Source: Saprospiraceae bacterium (GTDB lineage: Bacteria; Bacteroidota; Bacteroidia; Chitinophagales; Saprospiraceae). Taken from it: DNA of 45,572 bases. The notes beneath the pieces are model-generated. The model made no database searches. It was not told the DNA's origin and was given only the letters and a program-made list of their open reading frames with translations. The stretch spans positions 1 through 45,572 of the forward strand of contig JANQWK010000037.1 of the NCBI GenBank assembly GCA_030729925.1, given 5' to 3'. A program made the position numbers and the translations under genes. Positions 32,894 to 42,788 of this stretch are shown here, one piece after another. Each line of letters begins with the position of its first letter. Position 1 is the first letter of the stretch.

Positions 32894-35773
32894 CTATTTA
32901 TTTTGAGCGATCAAAGGATCCTTGCGTATCCGCAGGTTACGGGTATGTATTTCGTTACCTACCCGCAGTACCACCTGATACACCCCTGCTTCTGCCGAAG
33001 GCATACCGAGGGTCTCGGGTATCCCGATGCCGGGAAAACTTGTCAACATGGACTGTACCGCCCTGCGCTGTCCGGCAGGATCTTTGGCCCGCAGGACGCG
33101 ATCGCGGGAACGGGCAAAATCGCTCCCCTCTCCATACACTTCCATGCCCTTTGCGAGATAGCCGCCCAGTTCGGTTTGCTCGGCAGCGCTGTAGGGCACG
33201 GCATCAAAATACAGGTCCCAGTTCCAGCGGTGGATACCCGGGCTTACCGCCAGTTCCTCCTCCCGGATATGCTTGCCATCCAGAGTACTAACGGAAATTT
33301 TTGCCGTGGCAGGCGCTTTTTCCCCGATGAGGAAGGCAATATTGGCAGAATTATCAAACCTGGCTCTCGGCAAACTCGAAGCGGGCTTGATCGTGGAGGG
33401 GTTTTCTCCGGCAAACCAAAAATGGCCGCGCTGTCCTCCCCTGCTCACATTTTCCCAAAGGGTAGCTTCCCGTTGTTCGAACAGGTAGGCATCTTTCCCG
33501 AGGACGGTTTTGTTGACCTGCTGCAACGGGGTAATGTCGTCCATAACCCAGATACTTCTCCCGTGGGTACCTGCAACCAGGTCGTTGTCGCGAGGATGGA
33601 TCACCAGGTCGTACACCGACACTACGGGCATGCCCGGCATCCAGCGCATCCAGGAATCGCCCCTGTCCAGGGAAGCAAAAATTCCGGTTTCGGTACCGAT
33701 AAACAACAAATCCGGGTTTTTGAGATCCTGTCGGATTACCCGCACTACCTCGTTGGCAGGCAGGTTTGCCCGGATGCTTTTCCAGGTTTTTCCGTAGTTG
33801 GAGGTCTTATAGACAAAAGGTTCGAAGTGATCCGAACGGTGGCCGTCGAAAGTCAGGAAAGCTTCGGCAGGGTCAAAACGGGAGGCCTCTATCCGGCTTA
33901 CCCAGATGCCTTCCGGGACATCGGGTACATTCGAGCGGACATTCTGCCAGCTCGCTCCCCCATCGAGGGTCACCTGTACATTGCCATCGTCCGTTCCTGC
34001 CCAGATTACAGCTTCGGTGACCGGTGACACAGACAGGGTCGTCACGCTGCAATGGTGTTCGGCGCCGGTGTTGTCCAGGGTAATGCCTCCGCTGGTGCCT
34101 ATTTGTCGTTTGACCGGATCATTGGTACTCAAGTCAGGGCTGATGATTTCCCAGGTTTCGCCCTCATCGGTGGACTTAAAAAGGTGGTTGCCGGCCACGT
34201 AGAGGGTGGAAGGATTGTGGGGCGACATCACCAGGGGAGCCGTCCAGTTGAAGCGAAACTCGGCTCCTCCCCTGCGCTCCGGAGCCGGAATGGCTTCGTT
34301 GTAGTTCAGGATCTTCAGGATGTCAATGCTGATGTTTTCAAGTTGGTGGGTCAGGGCATTGTATCGGTAGTAACTGCCGTTTTCGGCGGAACTAAACACC
34401 TTGGTCCAGTCGTTGGGGTTGGCCTGGATAAACATCCCGTCGCCCCAATGGAGTTTCCAGTTGGAATCGTTGAGGATACCGCGGACATCCCGCGAAAAAC
34501 TGGCCACGGAGAAGGTGCCGTTATCTTGAAGACCACCATATATATAATAAGGATCGCGATGATCCACCCCAATGCGGTAAAACTGTCCGATCGCGAGGTT
34601 GTCCAGCAGGGTAAAGTGTTGGCCGTGGTCATGTGTGATCGAAATACCCTTATCCGCCCCCAGGTAATAGCGCTCCGGGTCGGCAGGATCCAGCCACATG
34701 GCGTGGAAATCGCCGTGAACCTCCTGATCGGCGCTACCATCGCGAAGGGTGGTGCCTTTGTCATTGGACACCATAAACCGGGTAGTAAGCAGATACACTT
34801 TGGCATCGTCGTGCGGATTGATGCGCACCTGGCTGTAATAAAAAGGCCGGTTGTTGTACGTATTCATGTATTTCCAGGACTTGCCCCCGTCTTCGGAGCG
34901 GTAAAGCCCCGAACCTGGTTTGGAAAGATCACCCGTCTGCTCCGCCTCCACCAGGGCTACCAGGATTTTGGGATTTTTGCGGTAAATATCCAGACCAATC
35001 CGGCCGGTAGGATTGGGCAGACCATTGGTCAATTTCACCCAGGACTTCCCCCCATCGGTCGTCTTGTAAATTCCGCCATTTTCGCCACCGCCCTCAAAAA
35101 ACCACGGCTGTCTGCGGCGATGGTAAAAAGCAGCGTACATAATTTTGGGGTTGGAAGGATCCCGTACCAGATCGGTACAGCCGGTTTTGCCATCATCGGG
35201 CAGTCCATTGGTCAATTTCGACCAGGACTTTCCCCCGTCGGTCGTCTTGAACAAGCCCCGGTCGCCGGTATAGCCCCAGAGGTGACCCGTCGCACATACG
35301 CAGGCTTCCTCCGCATCCTCCGGATGGGTAACAATACGAGAAATGTGATGGGTATTTTCGAGTCCGACCTGGGTAAAATTAGCGCCTCCGTCGGTGGTTT
35401 TATACACCCCATTACCCCAGGAAGTACTGTTGCGGTTATTGGCTTCGCCGGTACCCACCCACACGATATTCGGGTTGGGCTGAAAAATTGCCAGATCGCC
35501 TATGGAAGCTGTTTCGTAGCGATCAAACACGGGTGTCCAGGTCGTACCTGCATTGTCGGACTTCCAGACCCCGCCGGAAGCGGTAGCCATCCACACGTGG
35601 GCGAAGTCCTTTTCATGGGCCTCAATATCCACCACGCGTCCGCCCATGTTGGCCGGACCCACATTGCGCCATTTGAAGCCGGAAGACAGTCCGTCGGGCA
35701 ACAACTGGCCTGTCAGCAAAAGGGGGAAGCCTGTTGTTGCCAGGGCAAACAACAGGCACTTGATCTTGCGCAT
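32894..35773 (-). CDS. Exported VPS10/BNR Asp-box propeller protein, short paralogue
   Basis: The 959-residue protein has a signal peptide (LLFALATTGFPLLLTG). It aligns with the downstream gene along the propellers: both open with R/K-N/P-V/I-GPANMGGRV, both have ACVCA near the third blade, and both carry about eleven Asp boxes (KTTDGGKSW, RSEDGGKSW, KSTDEGETW). It ends at the beta-sandwich (VVLRVGNEIHTRNLRIRKDP), just where the other paralogue continues into its helical tail. Tandem duplication followed by gain or loss of that tail is inferred. The ligand is unknown. Gaps to its neighbours are 42 and 51 bp. Confidence 0.85.
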   Translation of the reverse strand: MRKIKCLLFALATTGFPLLLTGQLLPDGLSSGFKWRNVGPANMGGRVVDIEAHEKDFAHVWMATASGGVWKSDNAGTTWTPVFDRYETASIGDLAIFQPNPNIVWVGTGEANNRNSTSWGNGVYKTTDGGANFTQVGLENTHHISRIVTHPEDAEEACVCATGHLWGYTGDRGLFKTTDGGKSWSKLTNGLPDDGKTGCTDLVRDPSNPKIMYAAFYHRRRQPWFFEGGGENGGIYKTTDGGKSWVKLTNGLPNPTGRIGLDIYRKNPKILVALVEAEQTGDLSKPGSGLYRSEDGGKSWKYMNTYNNRPFYYSQVRINPHDDAKVYLLTTRFMVSNDKGTTLRDGSADQEVHGDFHAMWLDPADPERYYLGADKGISITHDHGQHFTLLDNLAIGQFYRIGVDHRDPYYIYGGLQDNGTFSVASFSRDVRGILNDSNWKLHWGDGMFIQANPNDWTKVFSSAENGSYYRYNALTHQLENISIDILKILNYNEAIPAPERRGGAEFRFNWTAPLVMSPHNPSTLYVAGNHLFKSTDEGETWEIISPDLSTNDPVKRQIGTSGGITLDNTGAEHHCSVTTLSVSPVTEAVIWAGTDDGNVQVTLDGGASWQNVRSNVPDVPEGIWVSRIEASRFDPAEAFLTFDGHRSDHFEPFVYKTSNYGKTWKSIRANLPANEVVRVIRQDLKNPDLLFIGTETGIFASLDRGDSWMRWMPGMPVVSVYDLVIHPRDNDLVAGTHGRSIWVMDDITPLQQVNKTVLGKDAYLFEQREATLWENVSRGGQRGHFWFAGENPSTIKPASSLPRARFDNSANIAFLIGEKAPATAKISVSTLDGKHIREEELAVSPGIHRWNWDLYFDAVPYSAAEQTELGGYLAKGMEVYGEGSDFARSRDRVLRAKDPAGQRRAVQSMLTSFPGIGIPETLGMPSAEAGVYQVVLRVGNEIHTRNLRIRKDPLIAQNK

Positions 35774-35824
35774 AAGTTGAGTTTTTCGTTATGTTTTCAA
35801 AAATATACTTACAAAAGGAATCCC

Positions 35825-37129
35825 TTATCGGATGCCCTTGTAAAAAATCCGATAAATTCTTCCTCCTTTGGAATCTGCCACATACAGCGAACCATCGGGC
35901 CCTTCTGCCAGTCCACAGGGTCGGTGCAGCACCTCTCGGGAACTCACCACCGGATCCACTCCGGCAAAATCATCGGCAAACACCCGCCAATCGCCGGAGG
36001 GTTGGTCGCCCTTAAACGGCACAAACACCACGTGGTACCCTTGCTGGGTCAGCGGGGTGCGGTTCCAGGAACCATGAAAAGCGATAAAAGCACCGTTTTT
36101 GTACTGCTCCGGAAACTGATCGCCACGGTAGAAAATCAGGTCATTGGGGGCGTAATGTCCGGGAAAAGCCAGGATTGGCTGGTCTTTATCGGCACAACGC
36201 TCCTGGATCTTGCCATCTCCGCCGTATTCGGGTCCGAGAACCTTCTTGTTTTGAAGCTGGTCGAAATAGCAGTAAGGCCAACCAAAATCTGCCCCCTCGG
36301 TAACTTTCAGGAACTCCTCTGCGGGCAATTCGGCCGACTGCTGCTCGGTGTAAAGTTCCGGATACAGAAAATTCAACTGATCCCGACCGTGTTGCAACGC
36401 ATACAGCGCATTCGCTGCTGTATTCCAGTTCAGTGCCACTGCATTGCGGATACCGCTTGCGTAGCGCTTGCCGTCTTTATCCTGGGTCTGACCGGGCACA
36501 TCTGCCTTAAACTGCCAGATGCCGCCTTGTTTTTCGAGCAAGGGACAGGGATCCATCCCCTGGGAATCCTTTTCCCGGTCTTTTTCCTGACAAGCATTGG
36601 AAGGAGCCCCCACATTGACATACAAATTACCTGCTCCGTCAAAATCAAAAGGTTTGGCTGCGTGATAAGTCCCCTGAATAGGCAGTCCACCCACGATCTG
36701 CTCGGCTTCTCCGAGGGGTTTCAGGGAAGTATCGTCGAGCCGGTAGCGGTGAATCGAAGTATCGGAAGCATAATACAGGTATCCCTGATAGATTTCAATT
36801 CCGGTACCGGTATGTGCCCCAAAATACACCATTTCATCGGCCTTGCCATCGCCGTTGGTATCGCGCAGACCAGCAATTCCGCCCTCCTTGTTGGGCTTGT
36901 CGAGCATCACATACACATCCCCGTTGTCTCTGACCGTCAGATGTCTGGCTCTGCCAACGGTATCGGCCACAATCTGGGCATAAAATCCCTCCGGAACAGC
37001 GATACCGGTATCTTCAGGTTCCGGCAACGCCGTCTGTGCCGCGTCTGCCTTATCGGTATTTCCGCCACATCCTGCCAGGGCAAGCGCCAGGACAAACAAG
37101 CCTCCGGGTAAAAAATGTTTTCTGATCAT
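35825..37129 (-). CDS. Lipoprotein propeller of the sorbosone/glucose dehydrogenase-like family
   Basis: The 434-residue protein has a lipoprotein signal peptide (LALALAGC, lipid-bearing Cys21). The body is a six-bladed-type propeller (GFYAQIVADTVGRARHLTVRDNGDVYVML, GIRNAVALNWN, ADFGWPYCYFD, AFHGSWNRTPLTQQGY, CGLAEGPDGSLYVADSKGGRIYRIFY) typical of PQQ-dependent sugar dehydrogenase and L-sorbosone dehydrogenase relatives. Whether it binds PQQ cannot be judged; many members are uncharacterised. It should sit in the outer or inner membrane facing the periplasm. It is second in the block M28 peptidase, this gene, then two propeller paralogues. Confidence 0.88.
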   Translation of the reverse strand: MIRKHFLPGGLFVLALALAGCGGNTDKADAAQTALPEPEDTGIAVPEGFYAQIVADTVGRARHLTVRDNGDVYVMLDKPNKEGGIAGLRDTNGDGKADEMVYFGAHTGTGIEIYQGYLYYASDTSIHRYRLDDTSLKPLGEAEQIVGGLPIQGTYHAAKPFDFDGAGNLYVNVGAPSNACQEKDREKDSQGMDPCPLLEKQGGIWQFKADVPGQTQDKDGKRYASGIRNAVALNWNTAANALYALQHGRDQLNFLYPELYTEQQSAELPAEEFLKVTEGADFGWPYCYFDQLQNKKVLGPEYGGDGKIQERCADKDQPILAFPGHYAPNDLIFYRGDQFPEQYKNGAFIAFHGSWNRTPLTQQGYHVVFVPFKGDQPSGDWRVFADDFAGVDPVVSSREVLHRPCGLAEGPDGSLYVADSKGGRIYRIFYKGIR

Positions 37130-37176
37130 GCGTTTTGTAAGTTAAGCTTTATGAGTGATTGTAGGTTAGCCTGTAA

Positions 37177-38412
37177 TCAATTGAAGGTGACCTCTTTCTC
37201 GATCGTCTCCTCCCCGCGTTTAAACACCACCACGACTTTATCGCCCTGGTTAAATTTACTCAATCCGTCCATATATCCATAAATATCTGCCACATCTGTA
37301 TCGCCAATTTTCAAAATCACGTCACCTTTCAGCATACCGGCATTATCTGCTGCCCTTCCGGCCATCACGCCGTCTATGCGCATCCCTTTGCCGCTATACA
37401 CATAATCCGGCATCACCCCTAAAGTAACCTTGTACGAAGCACGTCGTGGAGTTTCCTGCTCGTCTTGGGTTTTGACGAAGGCTATTTTGCCGTCGGTGTC
37501 CAGGTTGTCCACCAGGGCGATGATGTAGTTGGTAATATCCAGGATGCCGTTGAAGTTGATCAGGTGCGCATCATCTTCGGGTTTGTGGTATTCCTCATGC
37601 TGCCCGGTAAAGAAATGCAGTACGGGAATGTCCTGCAGGTAAAAAGAGGTGTGGTCGGAGGGACCTACGCCAGACTCGGACATCACGGCTTGTATGCCAC
37701 CCACTTCGATCGTCTCCAATGCCGCTTTCCAGGCAGAAGAAGTCCCTACTCCGTTGATCGCCAGAGATTTTTCCTGATTCAATCGGCCTACCATGTCCAG
37801 GTTGAGCATGTAATTGACCTTTCCCAATTCCACGGTAGGATTTTCGGCGAAATGCTTGGAACCATATAGTCCCAGTTCTTCCGCTGAAAAAGCCAGAAAC
37901 AGATAATTATTTGATTTGGCGGCGCCTTCGGCAAAATAGGCGGCCAGTCGTAGCATCGCAGCCACTCCGCTGGCGTTGTCGTCTGCACCATTGTGAATGG
38001 CAGACCCGGCCGTACTTCGGCTGCTAAAAGCACCCATTCCCAGGTGGTCGTAGTGCGCCCCGATAACTACGGTATGAGCTGCACCATTGTCAATGAACCC
38101 TGCAATATTTTTGCCGGTACGGCTCTCCCCTGCCTCCTCGCTGCGCGGATTGGGTTTGAAGGTAAAATCGAAAGACTGGAACCAGCTGCCGTTGCTTCCG
38201 GCGGGTTGTAAGCCCATCTCCTGGAACCGCTTCACGATATAGTCTGCTGCAAGACGCTCTCCGGCCGTACCCGCTTCACGACCTTCCAGATAATCCGAAG
38301 CTAGGTACACCACATCTACGCGGAGCTGTTGCAACTGGTCTTTCTGGTTTTGGGCGAAAAAAGTTTGGCTCGTCAATAGCCCGATCAGCAAAAAGAAAAA
38401 AGATTGTTTCAT
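37177..38412 (-). CDS. Exported M28 family aminopeptidase with PDZ domain
   Basis: The protein has 411 residues from ATG 38412; an upstream TTG overlaps the promoter-like GAATTTTG at 38431-38438. It has a signal peptide (FFFLLIGLLTSQTFFAQ) and an M28 peptidase domain with di-zinc ligands His120 (GAHYDH), Asp144 (NGADDNASG), Glu179 with catalytic Glu178 (FSAEELGLYGS), Asp206 (NLDMVG) and His276 (EYHKPEDD). A C-terminal PDZ domain follows (about 325-411: LGVMPDYVYSGKGMRIDGVMAG, AGMLKGDVILKIGDTDV). It removes N-terminal amino acids from peptides in the periplasm or outside. It is the first gene of the exported-protein block, whose gaps are 47, 51 and 42 bp. Confidence 0.93.
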   Translation of the reverse strand: MKQSFFFLLIGLLTSQTFFAQNQKDQLQQLRVDVVYLASDYLEGREAGTAGERLAADYIVKRFQEMGLQPAGSNGSWFQSFDFTFKPNPRSEEAGESRTGKNIAGFIDNGAAHTVVIGAHYDHLGMGAFSSRSTAGSAIHNGADDNASGVAAMLRLAAYFAEGAAKSNNYLFLAFSAEELGLYGSKHFAENPTVELGKVNYMLNLDMVGRLNQEKSLAINGVGTSSAWKAALETIEVGGIQAVMSESGVGPSDHTSFYLQDIPVLHFFTGQHEEYHKPEDDAHLINFNGILDITNYIIALVDNLDTDGKIAFVKTQDEQETPRRASYKVTLGVMPDYVYSGKGMRIDGVMAGRAADNAGMLKGDVILKIGDTDVADIYGYMDGLSKFNQGDKVVVVFKRGEETIEKEVTFN

Positions 38413-38498
38413 GATGAAGATTTTTTTTGTCAAAATTCTCTGGTTTTGGGATAAAAACCACGCCGTGGCAAAAGTTTTACATTTTTTCTACACAAGGA

Positions 38499-39929
38499 TC
38501 AGGCCTCCTGACGCGTCTCGCGCACAAAAAACCAAATCGCGGCCGAAATGGCCAAACAAACCGAGCAAAGCATAAAGATCAGGTTTTTCTGGTCCAGTCC
38601 GCCAATCCATTCGCCGATGCCCAAACTAGCAACCAACTGCGGCAATACGACCGCGAGGTTGAACAAGCCCATGTACAGTCCCATTTTCTGCTGATCCACC
38701 TGACCGGACATGATGGCAAAGGGCAAGCTGATCGTAGCAGCCCAACCTATCCCGGTGATGCCCATGAGCAGGTACACCGTAGTAGGAGTACCGGGTAACA
38801 ACCACAAGCCGGCATACCCTATTGCCATCATGGTGATGGACCAGGCATGTGTGCGCACGCGTCCTATTTTTCGCGCCAGCGGCTCCAACACAAAAGCCGG
38901 TAACAAAGCACCAACTGCATTGAGCACCAAAAAAGCCACCGATACCACCTTGCCCATGTCCCTGTCGCCCAGTTCAGGCATTTGTTGTTGCACGTAGGCA
39001 AACATATAGATAAACATCGTTTGCACCCCTATCCAGGTAAAGGCGTGGGCGGCCAATACCTTTCGGAAGCCGATCTGCCCTGCCTCCGACCGCGATTTTC
39101 CGCGCTCGCGGGCCGACATCACGTATATTATCGTTCCTGCTGTCAGGGCTGCGCACACCATTTCTACCCAGTAGTTGCTCCGCTCCACTTCCATCAGGCG
39201 CATGGCCATGCCGTATATGGCATAGACCAAAAAGCCCCAAAGCGGCAAAATAGACAGCATGATTTCCCGGAGACCGTAGCGTTGGGTCGCTTTATTTGGG
39301 TCACCGGTCTGTGCCAATTCCCGAGGTTCCTCAATAAAAAACGGTGGAATGACGGAAAGCAGCAGCACCAGCACGGCTCCGAAATAAATGAGGTTGTAGT
39401 TGCCCCAGACGGCACCGATCACATAGGCCAACACCCCAAAGGTGCCGGAGATCGTCTGCATCCAGGTATATCCTTTGGTGCGCTCCTGTCCTTCGGGAGT
39501 CACATCCGCAATGATGCTGCGGGTGGGGTTAAAGCCTACGTTGATGGATAAATCCAGCATGAGGGCAACGAGAATGGCGACCCCGAGGATGCCGTCCAGC
39601 CCCAGGGTTGTCGAAACGACCTCGATATTTGGCAGCGCCAGCAGCATCAGGGCAGCCAGCACCCCTCCGATCAGGATGAAAGGTCGCCTCCGACCTCCCC
39701 AAAACCAGGCCTGATCGCTGATCACGCCAAAAATTACCTGTCCGAAGATACCCGCAATAGGTCCTGCCGCCCAGACCAAGCCCACTTCCTCGATTTTAAG
39801 GTTGTATTTGGTGCTCAAAATCCAGCTCAGGGCGGAAATCTGTACAGAAAGCGCAAACCCCATTGCCGTGGAAGGCAGGCTCAGCAGCACGTAAAAAATA
39901 GGATCCAGATGTTTTTGAATTGCCCGCAT
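38499..39929 (-). CDS. MFS sugar transporter, SLC45/GPH-like
   Basis: The 476-residue protein has about twelve hydrophobic segments. It carries the loop motif SDQAWFWGGRRRPFI (about 72-86) characteristic of SLC45/plant sucrose transporter relatives, and a second-half loop LARKIGRVRTHAWS. Such proteins move sucrose, maltose or maltodextrins across the inner membrane, usually with protons. The pullulanase gene ends 21 bp upstream on the same strand, so uptake of alpha-glucans or maltose is the likely task; this is inferred from context. Confidence 0.88.
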   Translation of the reverse strand: MRAIQKHLDPIFYVLLSLPSTAMGFALSVQISALSWILSTKYNLKIEEVGLVWAAGPIAGIFGQVIFGVISDQAWFWGGRRRPFILIGGVLAALMLLALPNIEVVSTTLGLDGILGVAILVALMLDLSINVGFNPTRSIIADVTPEGQERTKGYTWMQTISGTFGVLAYVIGAVWGNYNLIYFGAVLVLLLSVIPPFFIEEPRELAQTGDPNKATQRYGLREIMLSILPLWGFLVYAIYGMAMRLMEVERSNYWVEMVCAALTAGTIIYVMSARERGKSRSEAGQIGFRKVLAAHAFTWIGVQTMFIYMFAYVQQQMPELGDRDMGKVVSVAFLVLNAVGALLPAFVLEPLARKIGRVRTHAWSITMMAIGYAGLWLLPGTPTTVYLLMGITGIGWAATISLPFAIMSGQVDQQKMGLYMGLFNLAVVLPQLVASLGIGEWIGGLDQKNLIFMLCSVCLAISAAIWFFVRETRQEA

Positions 39930-39950
39930 GGTTTTTCGTTTTGTTGGTCA

Positions 39951-41966
39951 TTACAATTGGAAAAGAATCATCCCTGTTTGTCCGGGCACTTCGAGGCTGC
40001 CGCGCAGATCGATTCGACCGGGAATACCCGAAGTATTGACCGTATTTCCGTCTGCAGCCAACTGCCAGTCTCCCTCCGGGAGGGTAATCGAAGCAGGCTC
40101 AAGAGCGCCATTATATACTACGATGATGTTTTTCCAGGTATCTCCATTGGCATTATCGCGCAATTGGTAAGCCAGCAGGGTTTCGGGGGTATCCGCAAAA
40201 AACTCCAGGTGGGTGGCCAGCATATCGGCAGTAGGCATGCGGAAGGCCGGATGGGCTTTGCGCAGGGCGATCAGTCCTTTGTAATATTCAAACACGGAGA
40301 TGAACTCCGACTTGCGCGACCAGTCCAATTTGTTGATGGAATCCGGCGACTGGTAGGAATTTTCCACCCCGTATTTGGTGCGCAAAAATTCGGTTCCTGC
40401 ATGCAAAAAGGGAACGCCCTGAGCGGTGAGCACGATGGTTTGGGCAAGTTTGTGCATGCGTATTTTTTCGGCCTCCGAACTTTCCTTGCTGTTTTCCAGC
40501 AGGCGATCCCAGAGGGTGTGGTTGTCGTGGCAAGAGGCATACACAATGCACTGGGAAGGATCCTTAGCCCAGGGACTTTCCGCATTGAGCCATTTGACCT
40601 GAGTAGCATCCAACTGGGGGTGGGCCGTAGCGCCAAGTACCCCGTATTTGATATTTTCCTTCAGCCCCGGGGCGCCGTTGAGGAAGCCCTTCTCATCCGG
40701 AGTGAAAATATGTCCGCGCATCCCGTCCCGGATTTCATCCGAAAAAGCGGCGATCTGTTCCAGTTGAGGCACATTGCGCTTGATGGCCAACAGTGAATCC
40801 GGTATCGCGGGCGACTTGGCGTACCAGCCCTCTCCGTATAGAAAAATATCCGGTCGGATCGCCCGCAGGGTGCGGGAAATTTCGTTCATGGTTACCACAT
40901 CGTGAATCCCCATGAGATCGAAGCGAAAACCATCAATGTGGTAGGCTTCCACCCAATACTTGACCGACTCCACGATAAACTTACGCACCATGGGGCGCTC
41001 AGAAGCAATCTCGTTGCCACAGGAAGCTGCATCGGAAAAGCCCCCGTTTTCATCTTGTCGGTAGTAATAGCCCGGAACCAGTTGGTTGAACAGCGACTCC
41101 TCCGTAGCTCCGGTGTGGTTATATACCACGTCCATTACCACCCGAATGCCCTGATCGTGAAGGGCCTTGACCATCTGCTTGAACTCCCGGATGCGCAGGG
41201 CGCCATCGGCGGGATTGGTGGAATAACTGCCCTCCGGGGCATTGTAATTTTGGGGGTCATAGCCCCAGTTGAAGTTATTTTCTTCCAGTTTGGACTCATC
41301 CACAGAGCGAAAATCGAACGCAGGAAGCAGGTGGACATGCGTGATGCCCAGTTCCCGGATATGATCTAACCCGGTCGTATGTCCTTCGGCATTCTTTGTA
41401 CCGGTTTCGGTCAAGCCCAAAAACTTACCTTTTGCCTGGATGCCGCTATGTTCGTCCATAGACAAATCCCGGACGTGCAATTCATACAAAATCACATCAT
41501 TGGGGGCAGCCAGCGGGGGTGCCTGATCCTGTGACCAATCCTCCGGGTCGGCGGCCAACAAATCCACCACCATCGCGCGATGGCCATTGACGCCTACCGC
41601 CTTTGCATAGGGATCCGGAACCTCTGCCAGGGTTTTTCCGGCAACGGTAGCCTGAAAAGTATAAAAAGTACCGGCATGGTCACCGTCGAGGCTTAGCTCC
41701 CATACACCATCCTTTCCGGACTTCATCGGGTGCTCGGACAGGGCCGTTCCGCCGGAACCTTCGGCATACAGGCGGAGGATGAGACTTTCTGCCGGGGGAG
41801 ACCAGACCTTGAATACGGAGCGCTCGGAGCTGTAGGTCAGACCGAGATCCGTACCAGTGTACACCGGATAATCTTCGTAAGCAGTAGGGAGCGTAGGTTT
41901 GGACGTACAGGAAACCATGAGCAGTACAACAATTACTCCCAAAAGCGGGATCAGGAACTTCGCCAT
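39951..41966 (-). CDS. Lipoprotein type I pullulanase (GH13)
   Basis: The protein has 671 residues from ATG 41966. A lipoprotein signal (GVIVVLLMVSC, Cys20) is followed by a CBM48-like N-terminal sandwich (SERSVFKVWSPPAESLILRLY) and the GH13 barrel with NWGYDPQNYN, the type I pullulanase signature. GH13 regions: DVVYNHTG (Asp279), GFRFDLMG (nucleophile Asp350), YGEGWY (acid/base Glu379) and SCHDNHTLWD (Asp481). A C-terminal beta domain ends LPGQTGMILFQL-like. It cuts alpha-1,6 bonds of pullulan, glycogen or limit dextrins, probably at the outer membrane. It lies 21 bp upstream of the sugar transporter gene and is probably co-transcribed with it. Confidence 0.93.
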   Translation of the reverse strand: MAKFLIPLLGVIVVLLMVSCTSKPTLPTAYEDYPVYTGTDLGLTYSSERSVFKVWSPPAESLILRLYAEGSGGTALSEHPMKSGKDGVWELSLDGDHAGTFYTFQATVAGKTLAEVPDPYAKAVGVNGHRAMVVDLLAADPEDWSQDQAPPLAAPNDVILYELHVRDLSMDEHSGIQAKGKFLGLTETGTKNAEGHTTGLDHIRELGITHVHLLPAFDFRSVDESKLEENNFNWGYDPQNYNAPEGSYSTNPADGALRIREFKQMVKALHDQGIRVVMDVVYNHTGATEESLFNQLVPGYYYRQDENGGFSDAASCGNEIASERPMVRKFIVESVKYWVEAYHIDGFRFDLMGIHDVVTMNEISRTLRAIRPDIFLYGEGWYAKSPAIPDSLLAIKRNVPQLEQIAAFSDEIRDGMRGHIFTPDEKGFLNGAPGLKENIKYGVLGATAHPQLDATQVKWLNAESPWAKDPSQCIVYASCHDNHTLWDRLLENSKESSEAEKIRMHKLAQTIVLTAQGVPFLHAGTEFLRTKYGVENSYQSPDSINKLDWSRKSEFISVFEYYKGLIALRKAHPAFRMPTADMLATHLEFFADTPETLLAYQLRDNANGDTWKNIIVVYNGALEPASITLPEGDWQLAADGNTVNTSGIPGRIDLRGSLEVPGQTGMILFQL

Positions 41967-42039
41967 GAGGGTTGGATTTTTAAAAAATAAGTAAACCAAT
42001 GCCAGTAAGGGTAAATATAAAAAAAATGTCGGGCAAATC

Positions 42040-42564
42040 TTACAGATCGCGGCGCATCAGGATGTCGGTTTGTTTGTCCTCCCCCAACCAAAACACGTGC
42101 TCTCCAAAAACCTCAAAGCCATTGCGGCGGTAAAACCGCTGCGCCAGGGGATTGTACTCCCAAACGCCCAGCCACACATACCTCACCCCTGCGATTGCAG
42201 CCTCTGTCATAGCCACATCCATCAGCAACTGCCCCACTCCTTTGCCGTGATACGCTTTCAGGACATAAATGCGCTCTATCTCCATCGCCTCCGGGTCCCG
42301 GATATCCGATTGGGCTTCGCCAAAATTAATTTTCAGGTAGCCCACAGGGCGCTCGCCCTCACAGGCGAAAAAGAAGCGGGAATGCGGATTGGCCAGTTCG
42401 CGGCTCAGTTGCTCGGGGGCATACGCCACATCCATATACGCACTCATATATTTTTCCTCGTTCACAGCGGCAAAGGCCTCCGTGAAGGTTTGACGTGATA
42501 GCAACGCCAAATCTGTCGCCCTATCCGGCGCTATCGGGCAAATCCGTGTAGCCTGATTGCTCAT
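42040..42564 (-). CDS. GNAT family N-acetyltransferase
   Basis: The 174-residue protein has the GNAT pattern: beta4 ending in MEIERIYVLKAYHGKGVGQLLMDVAMTEA (motif A, about 94-122), then VRYVWLGVWEYNPLAQRFYRRNGFEVFGEHVFWLG (motif B, with the N-x-x-A-x-x-F-Y segment). It resembles PaiA-like acetyltransferases acting on polyamines or other small amines; the substrate is not established. It is 73 bp upstream of the pullulanase gene on the same strand. Copy 2 of the hairpin repeat lies 66 nt upstream. Confidence 0.9.
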   Translation of the reverse strand: MSNQATRICPIAPDRATDLALLSRQTFTEAFAAVNEEKYMSAYMDVAYAPEQLSRELANPHSRFFFACEGERPVGYLKINFGEAQSDIRDPEAMEIERIYVLKAYHGKGVGQLLMDVAMTEAAIAGVRYVWLGVWEYNPLAQRFYRRNGFEVFGEHVFWLGEDKQTDILMRRDL

Positions 42565-42630
42565 CCAAGTATTTTAGTTTTTTGAACGTGTTTTTTGGTT
42601 CAAAATTTTGGTTATCAAACATTTATAACA

Positions 42631-42706
42631 CAGGTGGAAGCCACCTTAAGGTGCCTTCCACCTGATTACCCTTATTAATACCCCGGCATTCCAAAAAGTA
42701 ACCTCG
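42631..42706. repeat. Hairpin repeat element, copy 2
   Basis: Arms 42631-42644 and 42651-42664 pair in 13 of 14 positions around loop CTTAAG. The same 18-nt block (42665-42682), a 10-nt variable spacer and the same 14-nt block (42693-42706) follow as in copy 1. Arm position 7 is G-C here and C-G in copy 1, a compensatory difference. The remaining sequence of 42565-42788 shows no other gene. Confidence 0.85.
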
Positions 42707-42788
42707 ACCGGCTCGAAATAGCTTGCAAATTTTTTTGGATAGCAAAGGTAAGTTCCAATTTACTTAAATTAGTGCAAATCTACAGATC

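Noticed and set aside
34052-37111. 1019-codon open frame on the plus strand across two minus-strand genes
   Set aside because: It lies antisense to the Asp-box propeller and lipoprotein propeller genes, in the phase where codon bias suppresses stops. Its protein has no domain signature and no promoter or signal peptide, while the opposite strand has clear motifs.
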